Positions 12,101 through 27,100 of a stretch of DNA of 64,000 bases are shown here, piece by piece (the stretch's first letter is position 1; each line of letters opens with the position of its first letter). Source of the stretch: Symbiodinium natans (Eukaryota > Sar > Dinophyceae > Suessiales > Symbiodiniaceae). The notes under the pieces were generated by a model, which saw only the letters and a list, made by a program, of their open reading frames with translations, did no database searches and was not told where the DNA came from. The stretch is from positions 1,091,672 through 1,155,671 of the forward strand of contig CAJNDS010002590.1 of NCBI GenBank assembly GCA_905221605.1, given 5' to 3'. Both the position numbers and the translations under genes were made by a program.

Positions 12101-15100
12101 AGCGGCAAGCGGCTTGCTGTGCGATACCTGAGCAGTAGCTTCGAAGGACTCATGAATCATTGCAAACGGCGCCACGCCAAGTGTTTCCAGTTCAGGGCTC
12201 ATTGCAAAGCCAGCTACCAGATCCAGGCATGCCGAACGCACACTAGTCATCCTTATCCTTGTGCGACTTGCCGCGCTGTCGCGCGGGGTTACGTCAAACG
12301 ATCTGTAAAGTCCTACTGTCGCCAGAACAGCCACTGGCAGCTGCATGAGGCGCATCTGGGCAATAGGCAGTTCGGGAAACTTGGAGTGCACTCTATGAGT
12401 ATCCAAGCGCTTTCCTTTGCGGGATCATACCTGCCACAGCACGGTCTTTTGTCGCTGTCAGCCGTTGCAAAATCCAGGACTGGTGCTCACAATGAGGGCA
12501 CGAAGTGACGTCATGCAACATACGGCACATCAACTTGAGGTGCACTTGAGCACTTGAGGCGCTTGCAGAAAATTGATTCTGCGGAGGCAACCGCAGCCAA
12601 AACAGAGTCCGCACCATCTTCAGATTGAAGAGAGAGGCAGAGAGGGCCACGACTCCAAGGTCTGGCCCACACTTTGAAAGCAATGAGCCCCCTGCACCAA
12701 AACAGGACGCCAAGCTGCTTGGAGGCTTCAGACTCTTCAGACCCTACCAAACAAGAAAGTGCTGAGACGTCAGGCTTCTAGGCTTAGGTTTAGAGGGGCT
12801 TATGATGGTCCACAGTTGGTAGAAAAAATGACAACCGTGAGTCCTACCCGCAGCGCTTCTAAACCTAACTACGCAACGGCATAGCAGATGTACGTCCACC
12901 AAATCTTGTCAAAGCTCACACCCCACCGCCTGGGGCATCGGTAGGTTTCCATGGCGGGGTCTGTCCGTGTCTCAGCCCGGAAGGCGCTTGTAGCCCTCGC
13001 CCGTCGTGAGCACGGGATCCAGCCATGCCGCCACGGAGAGGATGCCTGCAGTCCGATGTGTATGCATCCAGGCGCAAGCTATTGAGATTGCAAATGGGAG
13101 CTAGAAAAAGAACCTACGGGCTACGGGCCTCTGCGTCTCCCCTATGCATCCTTAAGCCAGACAAGCCAGTTCCACAAGCCATCCCCGGACTCGGTTAGCT
13201 AGTTTGCTTGTAGCTAGACTGGAACCATGTCGCTGTGCGAAGTGGTCATAGGCACACATAAGCACGGCTACGCCTTCAAGCGAAAGGACGGCTTTTCGCA
13301 TCCAGCCCTCTTCACGCACCCGGCGTCAACACAAGATACCGAAACCCTAGAATGAACCAACATAGAACACGAACTCCAACAGCGATCTTCAACCAGTGAA
13401 TCCTGAGCCGGGAGGCCAATGCCCACCACACCAATGATATGGTTGAAGGGCGCTGGGAAGGGACCCCCGATGGTCAGCACCTATAGTCCACGTTGCGTCA
13501 ACAGATTGGCCACAGCATCGGCAAACAAAGAAGAGTACCGGGCCAACAACACAGAGTATGCAGTTGTCGGTTCTGGGTAGTTTATGCGCCCGTTGCCGGC
13601 GCATTGGGAAGAGGTGATGGCGTTACATGCAACATGCCTCCAAACACCTGTGCTAAACTCCCTAATCAACCCCTTCACAGGGAAGGCCCAATTAAGTCAA
13701 GGAGCGGCATCAGAGGCTGCGACGACAAGTGTTGCCGGGGCAAACACGCGCAGTGCGCTCGGCTGAAAATAGAAGAGGGCCAAAGTGCCGACACCTTCCA
13801 AGTTCAATAACTTCCGCATTGTGGCTCAGAAAGCCAAGGTAAAGCAGGCTCGTTGCCATGTCATGCGGGCCATTCTTCATGGTTTTTGACTCAGCAGTCT
13901 TCATGAGTTTTGTGACATAAGTGTGAAGCTCAAAAAAGAGCCGGTGAAAAGGGCACGACAATGCAAAATCCGACGACGTCCGATCTGAGATAAGGTGGAG
14001 TTGAAGCAATGATTCTCGTCGGCATGGGACGTGGTCCCGATGATGATGTGTAGCTGACTGCAGTGCTTGGAGACATCTCGCTTTAAGTATGTCGCTTTAC
14101 ACCGGCCCGTCCAAAACTTGTGAGAGCCCAGGCGCCCAGGCAAAGGTCACGCACGCCAGCCACTTTGACCTGAAGATGTGCGCCGCAGGCCACGGGCTAC
14201 AATACATCTCACAGTCGGAGAGTCGGAGAGGCACCTACAACTGCCTACAACCATCACACCCCTCATCCGACTGAATGGGGTGTCAAGATGCCCAACGCAA
14301 TGCAGGGCTGCTGGCTTCCAAAGGCAGGCCGTACCTTGCCCACAAAGTGGCCGAATGCAAAGAGCTACGGCCTTTGAGGGATGTTGAGGGTAGCTTAGCA
14401 GCAAGGATTTCAGCTCAGCGAATGCGCTGTCGACACTTCACTTGCAAAAGAACGCATGAGGTAGCAGACAGTTGCTTGTCTGAGTTCGGCCTTAGTGCCA
14501 GCCAAGACCCCACTCCTGCTTCATAGAGTCAGAGCTTAGATGAACCCAATCCTCTGCAACTTGTGCGAGCGCTCCATGCGGTGCCGATTCACGGGAAACG
14601 CGAACGGAGTTCAAATTAACTTTCGGAGGTGTGGTTGGACCTCTGCCTTCTCAAGTCCTCATAGGATGAGAGAGCATGAGATATCAATCCCATGATGATG
14701 ACGGGGGGGATGACTGGACCACAAGGCTCCTCAATACCATCAACAAGAATGTCTGGCACACCTCTGCCTTGTGACAGGAATCCCTTCCCAAGAATGCTCA
14801 CCATGAATTTTGATGCACTAAGCCCCCCTAAGCTTCCCTGAGTGCTCAGTGCTGACAGTGACTCAGTCTTGGGCCGAGGTGCATTTTGGAGGAGCCCACG
14901 GGGTCTGCCAAGCAGCCAACTCCCAGCCCTGCTGTAAGAAAAGGAGGGGGGGGGTGGTCAAGTAGTGTCTTTACCTCAGCTCAAGGGCTGAGTTCTGAGT
15001 TCTGAGTTTTGAGTTCTGAGGTGCTTCGTGGGGGTAAGGCAGGCTGTGGCCTTTCTTGCTCCAAAGGCCTATGAAGGCCACTGCTTCTAGTCAAATCTTG

Positions 15101-18100
15101 AAAATGTGGCTGCATCGTCACACAACAGGCCAACTACCGAATCCTATACCAACCTCAAAGTAACCCAGCAACCAAGACTCGTGGACAGGGTCGATGGGGT
15201 GCATTTTCTTCAGATGCTTCTGAGCAGCCGCGCCTACCAAGCCCATGCCCAAGCCTGGGCATCAGTGCTCACACGACACAGGTTCAGCTTCTCGGCTACA
15301 AATTCCAGTAAGTTTAAGGAGCCCCGTGCCCAATTCGCAAAACGTGCCGTACAACCTTGTAGATGCTGTCAGCGTGCTCGAAGCTTGCTACTTTGCTTGC
15401 CACTCAAGCCTCTCTCTCTCTCTCTCTCTCTCTTAGCTGGTCTCCACGCGCATCCCACAACACTATTGGGGAGTGGGCGGCACGGTAGCCCAATATGTGT
15501 GAAAAATACTCGGCGGGTTCCCGAACTAGACCAAAAAAAACACGGCGTTCTTCAATCGCCAACCCCCCCCCCCCCCCATAAACCCTTCCAGATCACCAAG
15601 AACCCGAAGATCCCGCAGCAGCAGCCAAGCAGCAGCAGGCACCGAGCTGGAAGGTGGCGTGTGTAAGGCGCTCGCGTGTCGAGAGAGCCATGGCTTCTGA
15701 GCTACTGCAGCCACTGAGAATTTGAATCTCAGGGTTGGATGGCTCAGAGTTTGTCATCCTAGTTTTGGGGTAGGGGGTATGGGAATTCGGCGGGAGCATC
15801 GGGGCTTGGGGTTTGGGGTCTCCTGTGGTGGGGGACAAATGGCTTTCTGGAGCTGACTAACAAGGCCGCGACTGGTGACTGGCAAGCTCAAGTTACAGAA
15901 CCGGCTAAAGTCGTAGACCCACCTGCAGTGTAGAATGTGCACACTTATGCCAATCACTGCTTTCAAAAAAAGCACATTGCAAAGGGCTTCTGGGGCACAT
16001 CTTCTCTGTTAAGGCGCTTGTCGTAAAGTTGCCACTTGTGCAAGGCAAGATTTGGGTTTTTTTCCTCACACTGAGGAGGTCCCGATGCGACACAACTTGT
16101 GACTTCGTGAGTGCCCCCACCAGAAGCTTCTGGGGTGTCTCGCTTGGCTTTTTAATAGGAATTCGTAGAAGGACGTCCAAATCACACACCACACCGGAGC
16201 CCGTCCTGCACAAGCTCTATGTTTATGTCCGAGCGCTTGAGCAACCCTCTATACATCCCCTTGAGACCCAAGCAGAAACCCCCCCCCAACCCAGCACAAC
16301 AAGGAATGTCGCCGAAGTTGCGCTGCTAAAGCTTGGTCACTCTCGTCATGCGAGGCAAAGGCATGACCTGAGCTTCGATCTAAACGCTTGCCTTATGCGC
16401 TCCCTGTTTCTGAGTCTCGTCCTCCACCCCTTGTTCCTGAACCAGGGACCCTGGATGCAAACTAGCTCAAAACACCTCGACAGGTTGGTTCCATCCCAAC
16501 TCTCCTCATCGCAAGTATAAAAGCCTGACGTTCGGGCACCCTCAAGCCCTGCACAGCAGGCTCGTCAATCCTGCAGCTCTTATGCTCAACAGAAGCGATC
16601 GTTAGGATGGCCCTCAGAAAGTAACGGATAGCAATAAGTAGAACTTGAGAAGTCGGCCATTGTTGGGAGCCTAACGAATATAAGACTCCCCCCTACGTGT
16701 TGATTTCGCGGCCAGGAGCCAAAAGCCACCCAGGCAGGGCCGAAAGCGGAGTCCAGGGAAAGGGCCTGGGGGAAGGTTCAGGGCTCGCTGGCAGAGGTTT
16801 CGCCTGTCGCTCTTAGAATCCCCGATTCATCTTCTGTTCATGAGGAAGTAGCGGGCTGAAGCTCTAACCTAGCATGGATGGGGACACTACACGGGTCGCC
16901 AACATTGCCAAAGCTCACAGGCACTGGGCGTGATTCAACTCCCCAACAGCCACAGCCCTTGCACGAGGCTGCATTAGCAGCCATCGGTCAAAAAAGTATC
17001 GAAGTCCGAAACTTGACTTGGTTCTCTCACAACGCGGCCCTACAAAATCAAGCGCTTCCCTTTCAGAATACGCTATACTTGCTATGACAACCTCAGCCCT
17101 TGCCCTTGTCACCTCAACCCCGTGTGGCAAAACGGACGAAAAACCGAAGCCCGAGCAAATCACTCGTTACTGGGCTTCTGGCCTTGTGCAAGAAGCGCCT
17201 TGCCAGCTCGTACCTCAATACTTTGGAACATCGGATTCCAAGGGCCCAAACACGGGGGGAATTGGCAGCCGGTAGCGGCCTTTTTTTTCATGGGAGGGTA
17301 AGCCCTCCGACGTGATTTTGCCTCAAGAATTATAAGGGAAGTGTCTTCACTTTGCTGGTATCTTATGATATGCAGCGTTTCAGGGCCATTCTTCCATGCA
17401 TGTGAACACCAGCCAGCAGCCACATGTTCCTTACCTTAATTAACGCTGCGGCAATCATCTCTTATGACTGGTTCCAAGGAGCTTCTTGATCATGTAGTAG
17501 TAGCAGCCTGCACATGCGAGCGTTCATGCAGGCGTTTGTAATTGAAAAACGCTCCGGAATCTTAATGTTTCAACGATATTTAAGTACAACCTGATGGCTG
17601 TGTCAGACAGAATTGTTGCGCTGCATAGAAAAAGCTGCCGGACAGTATTTTGAATCAACTGCAGTACACACACACAAACCCAGCCTCAGCGCAAAAGCAT
17701 CTATGAACGGCCTGATATTGAAACACGAGCCACGCAACAAACAATTGCAGCAACATAGACAAACTCTTCACCATCTTTACTCTCTCAACACTCTCCCTCT
17801 CTCCCTCTCTCTGAGAGGGCTTGGCGTTCAGGTTTCCTGTTGCAAACATTTTTTGCAAGCACTAAAACCTCGGGGGGGAGGGGTGCCACACCGTGGACAG
17901 GTCTACACTCAGTGGCAGCACGTCCTTGCAACCTGCTCTCGGGGTTGGGCCACTCCCCTCACTTGCTCGGCAAGTTTCTCTTGACAGGTCTGAAGTAGTG
18001 GTTTGAGTCACGTTAGCACGTAACTCATGAGCGCCAGCCTGTCTTGCTAACCGGCCAGGTCCTCCCGTTAAATAAGCAAGCCACTTTCCTGACCCGAACT

Positions 18101-21100
18101 TCCGGGAACTCCCCAAGTAGGCACCTGCCGTGAACCAGGCCACGGCTGCAGTTGGGTACGCATTCATCAGCTGGTGGGCGACATAGAAGACGACCTCAGA
18201 AATCATGCACTTGAATTCTTTTAGGCTGAGGGTTGAAGCATTGAGCATTGAGGTCTCCGGTACCTCCACCGAATACTCTGAAAATCTGACGTGGTCAGGG
18301 CAGTCTACACGAGGCTTTGTGATCGATTCCGGGTTTCGCTCGTGGACACGGCGTTCCTTTTGCGGAGTAGCTAGTCTTTTCAAGCAGTCTCTGGACTTTC
18401 TGCTTGCAGCCGACTCCAGAGGAGGAAGTAACATTCTTTCCAAGCATCGCTGCGCAGCTACAGCATGCCTTGGGCCCTAAATTTACTAAAGTTATTAAGT
18501 CGAAGCGAGGCGACATTCGTCATGTTCAACATCACCAGCGACGAGATGTGCACCTGGGACAACAGGCAGTGAGGTTGTGCTTGGGAAGCCCTACTCCAAA
18601 AGCCCAAGGAACAAGCTTCAGAGTTTTCAGGGGCTCGCCCAGAGTGCCTTGCGGCGAAATTCTAAGAGCGATGAATAGCCGGGTTGGGGCTTTCAATCGT
18701 GCTCGGCAAGCCCTGCAAGCCCTCTCTCGGAACGGCTCCGTGGCACGCCATCCGTTCTGAAGTCATTTCCATTCATCCTGCGGAACCTTTGCAACTCCGT
18801 GGAGCGCAGTGCCTGAGTGCCTGAGACTGAGATTCTCAATTTCTTTACTTCCTCCAGGACACCGGTAGGGCGGCCAGGTGGTAAGGATCGTCCTGGCTCG
18901 AGGGGGTGGCTCAAACAGTTGAGGGCCGGAGAGCTATGCCACTGCGGCGTGGCAGGAGCACCACCAAGTTCTCAACTCGGGAGTTGGGTGTGCGGTTTGC
19001 GTGGGCATCGAGCGCGTACTATGAGCATCAGCTGAACCGCGGCGCACTATAGCATCACTCCATTGGGGGGAAGAGACATTTGCTAACCTACTCCCAGCTG
19101 ACCGCACACATTCACGATAGAAGGCCAAGCGCCAAACACATTCCACCAACGCAGCCTCCAGGACTTTCTTCGACACCAGGAAGCACGACTCGTAGTCGCC
19201 CTGCCCACGCTGGTTTTTTTTGAGCAGCGTTTTTTTCCTTTGCTCGGAAAATCTACCAATGATCGCCAGATTCATTGGACGTCTGCTTCCGTTGCTGGCG
19301 ACTTCTGCCAGTTATTGCCAGTTGACAGTCAGAACATGATGAGGGCCTGTGACATGGCTGCTCAAAAGAACCATAAGTACAGATAGACACACACACACAC
19401 ACACCCCGAGAGCATCTTCATCTAAACCAATCCAGCATCATGAAAATATTGCTCCATTCATGTCATAATTTAAGACAGCAGACAGCCTAAGTGCTGAATT
19501 TTGGTGATTTCGCAGCATGCAACCTACGGTAGCCATCCATTGAAAACCTTCGGCAACCACTTCCGTCATGTTTGCCCATTTTACGCCTTTGTTCCACTCG
19601 AACCTCCCCTGTGAACTTCGCACAGCGCGTACTTTCCGTACGGCAATGAGCTCTCAAAGCAGCCGGGTGACCTGGTCACGCAGCCTGCCCCTCTGCTGAG
19701 GGGGCAAAGTACACAGGACTAGGACAGCATCTTATCATTAACAATCGCCAAGCTGCGGTCATGCCAATTTAATTCGCACTCATGGCAGTACATATATATA
19801 TATATATAAAAAGAAATCAAAAAATAAATAAATAAACAAATAAAGGAACATATATATATATATATATAGGCAACAACTATTGGCATGCAGTTCGGCACGC
19901 CATTAGACACTCGCGGGATTCGGCACAGAGCTCACTTTCTTAGCCCGTGCCGGAGGAATGATACGGACCATCGCCATCCTGGCCAACGAGAGCAGAGTCT
20001 TTATCTGGTCCACTGATTGACAAACTGCTGCCACGTGACCATACGTGACCTACATACGTCGATGAACAAGGATTCCGCCTGGCGTGCGCGTGTCCGAAGC
20101 CACACCCGGAGAAGCCTCGAGCCCCAACATGCAGGAGCCGGGAAATGTGTCATAACTCATTCCGAGACCTGGGTAGGACCCGTGTTGTCTCAAGCGCGCT
20201 CCACCTTTTCTCTCTGCAGCGCGCAATCAGAAATCTTGCCTCCGCGCTCGTTCGATGTTTGGTCCATGGGCCCATGAACTAGTCAGTGGCGACAAGACAC
20301 ATCGCCCGAGCATGAAGCAAAACTGCAAGTGCCTTCAAATCAAGAGAGCGTTGAAACTGTTCTCGCCACCTGTCAAGGTTGTGGAAAATACAGTTCTCGC
20401 TCAGCCGCCATGACCTGCCAAGAAAGTGGGCCGTGTGCATTTAGCAGCCGCCGAAACGCTACGCAATAAAACCAGATGTTTAAGGCATGCCTCAGCCATT
20501 TACCATACTCTCCCACACACCAATCACTGATGTCGCGTGGCCTCATCGGGCCCGGGCCGGTATCCACAGCCTGTTCAGCCGACCTGGTGCGCTTGGCACA
20601 GTAGGGTTTAGGGTTTAGGGTTTAGGGCAGTGCAAAGTTATTCGGGCTTTGGGCTGTGAAATCCACGTATCGCCCCCATGCACAAAGCAAAGAATCTTCA
20701 GCGTGCATGCCTGTTTTCTCAGTAGGTCCTGCGAAGCTCAAGTTCCTATAATATAGTTGTGGAGTCACGTATTGGGCCTTCGTCTGGTTCTTCACAGCCT
20801 CCGCAGCTGCCTTGATCTTCTCCTCAGCAAGCCAAGGCAAATGGCTTTCTCCGAGCCGTCTATGCAAAGGGAATGTTGGCCAGTTTGGCGTCTAATGACG
20901 TCTTGCAGACCGTACATTGAAGCCCCGTTTCGTCACAGCAGTTCTGCGGGCACTATGGGAGGCTTCAGAAGCCCTGCAAACACCTCCAAAACCTCCAACA
21001 TCTCGAAAACCCTTCTCCCGCCCCCAAGGACGCAGCGCGAACGATCCGTCCGCAGCCGCACCCAAAGATTATGCACTCCCTAAACGGGCCGAGCCAAGCT

Positions 21101-24100
21101 GCTGCATCGCCGAGGTAGCGCCCGAACTTGAGCGGCTCCACGGCCAACGAGCTTGCGAGAGGCTTCAGGTCCTCATCCACAAGATGCTGTAGGTCGGGGT
21201 ACCCACTTCTGCCACGCATGGGCTGGGTCTTGATGCATGTTTACAATACCTCGGCGAAATAGATCCCCCCTGTTCTGAAGATCGAGTGGCAGCATCCAGC
21301 TCGTAAACAAGAGGCGTCCCAGTCCTTACACGAGGCTGGGAACCATTTGGCCTCCCTATTTCCAGGTGGCGGCGATTCAGGCCCGGACTAGTCCTCAACA
21401 ACTCTTACTAAGACTTACTGCCGCCCTTCAGTGGATCGAAACAAAATCAAGGACCTTGAAGATTTCTTAATGGGCGCGAAACAGCAACACGCTAAAGTCA
21501 AATTTGCTAATCCCCACGAGTTGTGAGACAACCGCAACTCAACCTGCAGGAGCCATGAACAGGTCCCCAAAAAGCCCTGAAGCTCTAAAGTGCACTTCCC
21601 AGGCTCGGAATCTCAAGGCCTGGGATCACATCATCGGAGAGGCCCTCAATCCTTCAGTGCAAGGCACACGTGCGTTAGTCCGAAGGGCCGACGAATAACT
21701 GCCACTCCCAGACTATACCAGACTTCCGTCTTACGTCTAAAGCCTAAAGAGCAGCATGCCACTCTTCGCTCTCCTACAGGGCCGCAGCGTTTGAGGAGCT
21801 CTGTGCTTCAGGGCGAATTGCAGGTGTCAAGTCTTTCGAGGCTTGCAAGCGGTGCTCAAGTCAGACGTCTCACCCGCTCGGAATACTGCTGCATTGAGTG
21901 ATCCTTCCCACACGTGCAGAAAGGAGTAGCTGGTTGGGTTAGCCACTTGCAAGTGCTCAACGACATCAACACGATGTCCTGTGCTCTCCACCGGGAAAGA
22001 TCCCTATTGCCCACTTGAACTTTCACAGGGGATTTAGGCTCAGAAGGATCTTGGTTGGAATTCATGAACTATGTAAACTGTAAAACATCAAAACATCATC
22101 ATTTCTGCCATGAGAATTTCATCATCCTGAACATTAGGCTGTCACACAAACCTCATCAGAATTTCAGTTATTGCAACAGGTGCTGTGTAAAGCCTGAGCA
22201 TTCGCCGATCTAGGCTGCAACAATGTTGTATCCTGATTCGTGCGGTCCACCGGAAGTGCGAAAAAAAAGGGAAACAATTCAGCGGGATCAATTTGACGAT
22301 CATATACACTCATCCCTTGAAAATCACATAAAGCCAGGCCCCCCCCCCCCTTGCCACACGATGGGGGGCATGATTTTGTTTGGGGAGGGGAGGGGGGTAC
22401 ACTAATCAGAATCCAATACGAGTTACTCGGAACCGAAGATGAATGATGCATTCAGATTGGCTGAAGCATATCGTCAGCATCAGCGCGGAGATGTCTTGGC
22501 CCAGCGAGCAAATGGGCGCGCATCATGAGCATCAGCTGGCAGGTGTCTTGGCCCGAGTGAGCATGCGGAAGCGCATCATGAGCATCAGCTGGCAGGTGCC
22601 TCGACCTGAGCGAGCACGAGGGCGCGCATCACGAGCATCAGCTGGCAGGTGTCTTGGCCCGAGCGAGCAAGTGGGCGCGCATCATGAGCATCAGGTGGCA
22701 GGTGTCTTGGTCCGAGCGAGCAAGTGGGCGCGCATCATGAGCATCAGCTGGCAGGTGTCTTGGCCCGAGCGAGCAAGCGGGCGCGCATCATGAGCATCAG
22801 CTGGCAGGTGTCTTGGCCCGAGCGAACAAGAGGGCGCGTATCATGAGAATCAATTGGCAGGTGTCTTGGCCCGAGCGAGCACTAGGGCGCGCATCATGAG
22901 AATCAATTGGCAAATGTCTTGGCCCGAGTCTTGGCCAGCCAGCAAGAGGGGGCGCATCATGAGCATCAGCTGGGAGGTGTCTTAGCCCAAGCCCAGCAAG
23001 AGGGCGCGCAACATGAGCATCAGCGGGCGTGTCTTGGCCCGACCAAGCAAGAGGGCACACATCCTGAGCATCAGCGGGAGGTGTCTAGGCCTGACCACAG
23101 GTGTCTAAGCAAGAGGGCCACAAGAGAGCGCGCATCATGAGCATCAGCTGGGAGATGTCTGAGCAAAAGGGGCACGTTTGGTCCCGAACAAGCAAGAGGG
23201 CGCGCATCATGAGCTGGGAAGCGTCTTGGCCCGAGCAAAAGGGTGCGCATCATGAGCAACAGGGTGAGCATCATGAGCACCAGCTATCAGGTGTCTGGCA
23301 AGAGTGGCGCTTCAGAAGCACCAGCTGGCAGGACTCTTCCCGTCTTCTCGAATGCGCGCGCGCGCGCGCGCGTGTGCCCTCTTGCTTGCTCGGGCCAAGA
23401 CACCTCCCGGCTGATGCTCATCGTGCACCCCTCTTGCGCATCAGCGGCGAAATGTCCTGACCCAACCACGCAAGCTGGCACACATCATTTGCATCATCTG
23501 GGAGGTGTTTTGGCAGGACCAAGTATGCCGGGCAGGGACGGGTTGGAGGGCGGCAGGAGAGGAGGCCGCGGGCGAACGGCGGGCTGGCGGGCCGAAAGCT
23601 CCAGGGCTAGAGGCTTCAGGGAAATCGTCAGAAAGTCATGGGAATATCATCAAAACATCATCAAAGAACATCAGAAAATCATCCAAACAAACTTCCTGCC
23701 GAAATCATCCCCGGACAGACATCTCATCAGAAACATCATCCAACAATCATCGAAAATTCACCATCACGTCACGAGGGCATCATCAACCTCATCAGAAAAT
23801 CATCAGCTCCAAAATCATTGCGAGAACATCAGCATCTGAACCATCATTCGAGAATCATCGGCAAATCATCACCACCTCACACGGTCATCATCAGCCTCAT
23901 CAGAAAACTTTCAGAAGTATCATGACATTTCTGATGCAATTGCCACATGAACAAACTGAACCATGATGTATCTTGCCATGTTTGTCAGAACTTTTCCTGG
24001 CTTCTTTATTTTGCACATACATCTGCAGAGCTCAACCCCGCCCAGCCCTTGGCCAACCCAAAACCCAAAACTCTTGACCAACCCAAATACCCGAATCAGA

Positions 24101-27100
24101 CATGATAACTTGCCTGAACCCAGACACGCTTTAAAAAACTATAGTGCACCTTTCCCGTCAGCCATGGCTTTACGTTTCGTCGTTGCTCGGCCAAGGTGCA
24201 TCTTCACAATGGCCCGGATGGAGTTTCCATGGGCAGCTACAAAGACCGTCCTCGGAAGTGTGGAATCAGTGCCTCCTGGCTACAAAGATGCTACAGTACA
24301 TCTGCATCGGACGCCAGTGGAGTCAAGGATCTTTCCCTGCTTCAAGGCCGGGGCAATGGTCTCCTCCCAGTATGGCATGACCTCCAGAAAAGAGCGCATG
24401 GGATCAAGGTTGGTTCATCTTTCTTGCCACCCATCTAGCAGGGCTGGTTCATCTAAGACCTTCATTTCTCGAGTTCTCGACCGGATTGTGGACATGTGGG
24501 CATCCTGGAACTATACTCGTGTCTACCTTTCATAAGTGTAAGTACTGCGGCTTCTGTCAAAATACGTAACAAGCTTCGGCCCAAGCTGCTCGTGCGATGG
24601 TGTCCTTCAGGCACTCCGTGTCCGGAACATCCTGCAGACAACGCGCGAAAGGCACGCGAGAGAACAGCTTATAGCATTCGGCGACCACTCGGTGCCTTGG
24701 GGTCCAAAGCTGCATACTTGGCCTCATGGCACGGGTGGTACTTGTTCTCCTGCACACTCGGGCAGCAAGGTGCCGAGAAACATGAATGACGCATGCAACA
24801 CTTCTTGAGGATCACACGCCGATCACTCACCACAGTCGCGCCCTCGAAAGCTTCGATTGTACCCTACACTGTCCCTAAGATACGAACCCAAAAATCACAA
24901 GGTCATCTCTGGAAATGACTTTCCTCTCAACTACAGGAGCCTTCTCCAGCACCGGTGGCGGAATGTCAAAGGACCGACGCCAGATCTGAACTTGCTCCGC
25001 GCCATGCTTCACGACCTGCGGCTCCGTGACTTTAAGCGCATCGCCTGCTTATCCCTGACAACACGCCGGTGCTCACCCACATCTCATAGCTCAGAGCATG
25101 CTTGTTTGAGCGGCTACTCTAGCACCCCATCAACAAGAGACCTCATATGAGCTCATCTTCATCCCTTGAGGCCAGCACTGTCTCCTTCTTGTCGAGTCCT
25201 GCAAAGCAGATCCCAATCACCCCCCTCACATTGAAGGCAAGCTGCAGCTGTGAAAAACTACAGTGAGACAGGCCCATAGGCCTAGGCCAAAGGGGGCCTG
25301 TGTCAAAGAGACCCCCGTGCTCCTGTGAGTCCGCCGTACATGCGCTCGTTCAGGCGCCAGGTCTTGCTCACAGGGACATAGAGTTGGTCGGCCGCCTTCC
25401 GTTGCAGAAGGCCAGTGGCGCAGAAAGCCCACAAGCTCTCTCACAAGGCTTCAGATCTTGGAGGAGTTGGAGGGGCACACAGCGCTTTAATCCACAACAG
25501 GACCTTTGTCCAACACTGAGTAGGAACGCCGGAACTTGTGAAATCATTACATGCTTTCACCGCAGGAACACAAACAAAGCAGCCAGCCCCATGAAATTCC
25601 CAAGGAAGTACCGCTCCAAGAGACCTCCAAGGCGAGGTTGCACGTCTTGATGGCACCTTTTCGTTGGGACAGGGGCCCCACAGCTCAAGTGTTGAGGTTC
25701 CGCGGGTTTCAGGCTGATCGGGGTCTCGAAACCGAGGTTGCTTCTCGAAGCATTTCTCGGGTGGGCTGTGCCTTGCTAGAGAACTTCCCTAGGCTCTTGA
25801 TCCATCCCCTGCACTTGAGGCTGACTTTTGCGCAAGACGTGTGGCTTCTAATTACCTCTCAGGCTTCGCAACGCCGCGAGCCAAATCCCCATCCGAACCC
25901 TCTGGACCCTCTGCACATCTCTGCACATAACACTCTTGAAAGTCCTTACCGGGGCACGCTTGAGGTACGATGTGAACGCCAGGTCAATCTGCAGGCCCTC
26001 GGCCTTGACAAGAAGATTGAGGGTCATTGGATGGCGTGAAACTTGCCAGGACCCACTAAGGAAATCCGTAGGAAGTACAACCAAAAAGTAGAAACATAGA
26101 TCACAGAGAACAAGCATGTACTCGGCACACATAATTGCTGTACCCTGCTGCAGAAAGTCCACAGGCCATGTTGCAAAAAGTTTGACAGACATCGCGCTGC
26201 AATTTCTGGGTAGCTTTCGGCAAGTGGTGACACACCTCTTCAGCATTCAGTGCCATGGTGTTCTTGTTTCTGTCGCCTGAAAAAAGAAGCCTCTCAGAAG
26301 CTACCAGCAAAGTTGGCATGCTCAGACCCTTAATTAGATAAGAAGCCCTGCGCAACCCGTAAGAACCAGATGCGCCTTGAGCAGCTCGCCCGCTCCCTTC
26401 GCCTCGCCCAGGCCCTTCTCGGAGAGGTCGACGTCCACCCAGCCCGTGAAGATGTTGGCCACGTTCCATCTCAATGCTGAGAGATATGCAGAGAATGGGT
26501 TCAGGGGGGGTTGCGGTGCAGCTTCAAACTCAACTACTGGCAGCCGTGAGCACCACGTCCCCCCTAGTCATTCTTTTTCCGAAACAGAGATTCCTAAACC
26601 TTTCAGAAGCCTTCCTGTCTTCCACATTCCCACCGAAGCACATCCACCAAAGAACTATGTATAGGTGGAAGCGATGAGCTACCCGGGAACCACAAAGACA
26701 TGTCGAGACATGTGGCTCGGACTCTCCGTGGCGTGAGAAAATCAGCGTGGCGTGCTTCGACATGGCAAAGAGGCTCTGGGAGGCCGAGGCGTGAAAAAGG
26801 TGTCGAGTCTAAGAGGCTGTTGGCCTCGAGCCGATGTGGCCAGCGTCAGTGCCCAGGCACAAGATCAACTCGCTTATCGTGCCAAGCGGCGAGGTGCAGA
26901 ACCATAGTAACACGACATGCCCTGCTGAGGCAGCTATAGGTGCGATTGTCAAGGCTGCCAAGACGTGAGAATTTTGTTACATTTCGGGCAAGCATTGACC
27001 ATTCGCAATGGCTTATACACCCAAGCTTGTGTAGGCATTCACGGCAAAACGCGCATTGACAGAGGCTGTCGTTTGGTTTCGGCACAGCGTTCATTTTGTT

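Larger units (their letters stand above)
19920..26880 (-). repeat. tandem duplication, copy A (PGAM plus flanking CDC16 sequence)
   Basis: Colinear similarity to 27050-31325 runs from the CDC16 exon-like block at 19978-19936 through the whole PGAM gene to its 5' flank. Coding segments are nearly identical. Introns vary from near-identical (24187-24750) to unrelated. Copy A is longer mainly because intron 11 holds a minisatellite, and it also carries a telomere-like tract absent from copy B. Confidence 0.9.

Noticed and set aside
17862-18443. A single 193-residue minus-strand protein
   Set aside because: Only 18194 to about 18118 matches APC6. The remainder of the frame is flanking intron that happens to stay open.
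19520-19540. CGGTAGCCATCC as a spliced-leader match
   Set aside because: It lacks the TTTTGGCTCAAG half, so only a short word agrees.
22470-23280. Frames with repeated [10 protein letters not shown]-like peptides across the 53-bp array
   Set aside because: Same reason as for the larger array. The 53-nt period shifts frame each unit, and the array lies in a PGAM intron.
24196-24789. Plus-strand frames in PGAM-A similar to those in PGAM-B, which could suggest a conserved plus-strand gene
   Set aside because: Conservation follows the tandem duplication and the minus-strand PGAM exons. No known domain appears on the plus strand.
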